Both the position numbers and the translations under genes were made by a program. Below the pieces are notes generated by a model, which saw only the letters and a program-made list of their open reading frames with translations, did no database searches and had not been told where the DNA came from. From Calditrichota bacterium (GTDB lineage: Bacteria; Zhuqueibacterota; Zhuqueibacteria; Zhuqueibacterales; Geothermadaptataceae), in the NCBI GenBank assembly GCA_008501545.1, contig QQUM01000188.1, positions 1-6,760 on the forward strand: DNA of 6,760 bases. Reading direction: 5' to 3'. Shown one piece after another: positions 5,820 through 6,760 of this stretch (positions are counted from its first letter, which is position 1; each line of letters opens with the position of its first letter).

Positions 5820-6760
5820 ATGTTTAAACAGAAGTTAGCTGGATATTTAGTATTTGGATTATTGCTGCAGATTTTTTTCCTCGGGCAAGTGAATGCCCAG
5901 GAATACATACTCGAACCGGGTGATAAAATCGCAGTTTCATTTTGGCAACAACCGAACTTAAATACAGAAGTGCTTATCGATCTGGATGGGAGGATAGAAA
6001 TACCTGTCGCTGGACGAATAACCGCTGCAGGATTGACGGTTTCGCAGTTGGGTGTTGCTATCGTTGAGAAAGTCAGTATTTACAATCGGAATATAACCCA
6101 GGCATTGGTTCAAGTTGTGGAGTATGGTAGCAAAAAAATATTTGTTACCGGCGCAGTACAAATGCCTGGCCCGTATACATTTGAGTACATTCCAAATGTT
6201 TGGGAAGCGATTTTGCAAGCGGGCGGACCACTTGAATCAGCGAGATTGGATCAGGTTACAATCGTACGTGGTGGCAACACAAACGGTCAACTCATTTCAG
6301 TCGATCTGAAATCGTATTTTAATACATCTGATCTCTCACGCTTGCCGGAGCTACGGCCTGGAGATAATATTAACGTACCCGGAACAGCAACAGGATCAGG
6401 TGCCGGAAGCAATGGCACTGCCGGTGCCGGCGCGGGGGCGTCTACCTCATCTGGATTATTTTCCAAACGCAGTGTCGTGTATATTTACGGGCAAGTTGTT
6501 TCTCCCGGTGTTTATGAGCTTGAAGAAGGGACGGATATACTGGAAGCGATCGTTCGTGCTGGTGGTCCCCTTCTCACCGTACGCTCAAACTCCAACGGTC
6601 CATCTGTCGAGCCCGACCTGGAACACGTCCGGCTTATTACTGTGGGCTCAGAGGGAACCGTCGTCTATGAAATTGATCTCGAGAATTATTCCAAAGTTGG
6701 CGCTCCGAACCCGTTGATACTCAAAGCCGGGGATACGATTCATATTCCATATAAAGAATC
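5820..6760 (+). CDS. Wza-type polysaccharide export protein with SLBB-like domains (3' end outside window)
   Basis: Proteins of this family form the outer-membrane/periplasmic channel through which capsule or exopolysaccharide leaves the cell. The frame is open from the ATG to the window end (313 complete codons, no stop). Residues 1-26 are a signal peptide (hydrophobic core, VNA then Gln-Glu) without a lipobox cysteine, unlike E. coli Wza. The polysaccharide export domain covers about 28-103 and begins YILEPGDKIAVSFW, with the DLDGRIEIPVAGRI core and the GLTVSQL helix. A first SLBB-like domain (about 106-187) has VTGAVQMPGPY ... ILQAGGP and ends in LRPGDNINVP. A Gly/Ala/Ser/Thr-rich linker (188-212) follows. 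A second SLBB-like domain (about 217-310) repeats the plan: YIYGQVVSPGVYEL ... AIVRAGGPL ... LKAGDTIHIP. In the second copy a Ser/Asn/Pro-rich stretch (254-267) enlarges the loop after AGGP. It is the probable export pore partner of the sugar transferase three genes upstream. Confidence 0.93.
   Translation, partial: MFKQKLAGYLVFGLLLQIFFLGQVNAQEYILEPGDKIAVSFWQQPNLNTEVLIDLDGRIEIPVAGRITAAGLTVSQLGVAIVEKVSIYNRNITQALVQVVEYGSKKIFVTGAVQMPGPYTFEYIPNVWEAILQAGGPLESARLDQVTIVRGGNTNGQLISVDLKSYFNTSDLSRLPELRPGDNINVPGTATGSGAGSNGTAGAGAGASTSSGLFSKRSVVYIYGQVVSPGVYELEEGTDILEAIVRAGGPLLTVRSNSNGPSVEPDLEHVRLITVGSEGTVVYEIDLENYSKVGAPNPLILKAGDTIHIPYKE

Noticed and set aside
5958..6717. Small open frames inside the export gene (minus 5958-6218, plus 6115-6309, plus 6400-6717)
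   Set aside because: The continuous frame from 5820 encodes a clear polysaccharide export protein; these overlap it out of frame without any recognised motif.

Overview
The window carries five genes, all on the + strand. They fall into two blocks separated by a strong intrinsic terminator. Nothing that looks like a mobile element, CRISPR array, tRNA or rRNA is visible.

Block 1 (1-1807) is the end of a division and cell-wall (dcw) type cluster: the 3' part of ftsA (5' end outside the window), a complete ftsZ 36 bases downstream with a strong ribosome binding site, then a 10-12 bp GC-centred hairpin followed by seven T's. FtsZ polymerises into the cytokinetic ring, and FtsA ties it to the membrane through its C-terminal amphipathic helix.

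Block 2 (about 1808-6760) opens after a roughly 270-base non-coding stretch that probably holds a promoter. It encodes, in order: a monotopic polyprenyl-phosphate sugar phosphotransferase (the initiating enzyme of a polysaccharide or glycan pathway); a small exported protein with a PEGA-like domain and a DUF5683-like membrane region; a 625-residue lipoprotein built of fibronectin type III and Ig-like beta domains; and a Wza-type outer-membrane polysaccharide export protein with two SLBB-like domains that runs off the window. Spacing is 28, 58 and 56 bases, consistent with one transcript. The simplest reading is the start of an exopolysaccharide or capsule locus: the transferase loads the first sugar phosphate on the lipid carrier, and the Wza-like protein forms the exit channel. 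The two middle proteins are surface or envelope accessories of unknown role. The chain-length regulator/kinase, flippase and polymerase expected in such a locus are not in the window.

Organism: a Gram-negative bacterium (outer-membrane export protein, lipoprotein with lipobox) of moderate GC content. DUF5683/PEGA-like proteins and multi-FN3 lipoproteins next to Wza-type export genes suggest the FCB superphylum (for example Calditrichota, KSB1, Marinimicrobia or Ignavibacteria relatives). Clear Shine-Dalgarno sequences argue against a typical Bacteroidota member. This placement is inference, not a match to a known genome.

No obviously new system is seen. The points most worth a second look are an Arg-rich insertion inside the sugar transferase, the conserved-or-not pairing of the PEGA/DUF5683 and FN3 proteins with the export machinery, a low-complexity linker between the SLBB domains, and paired palindromes just upstream of the lipoprotein gene.
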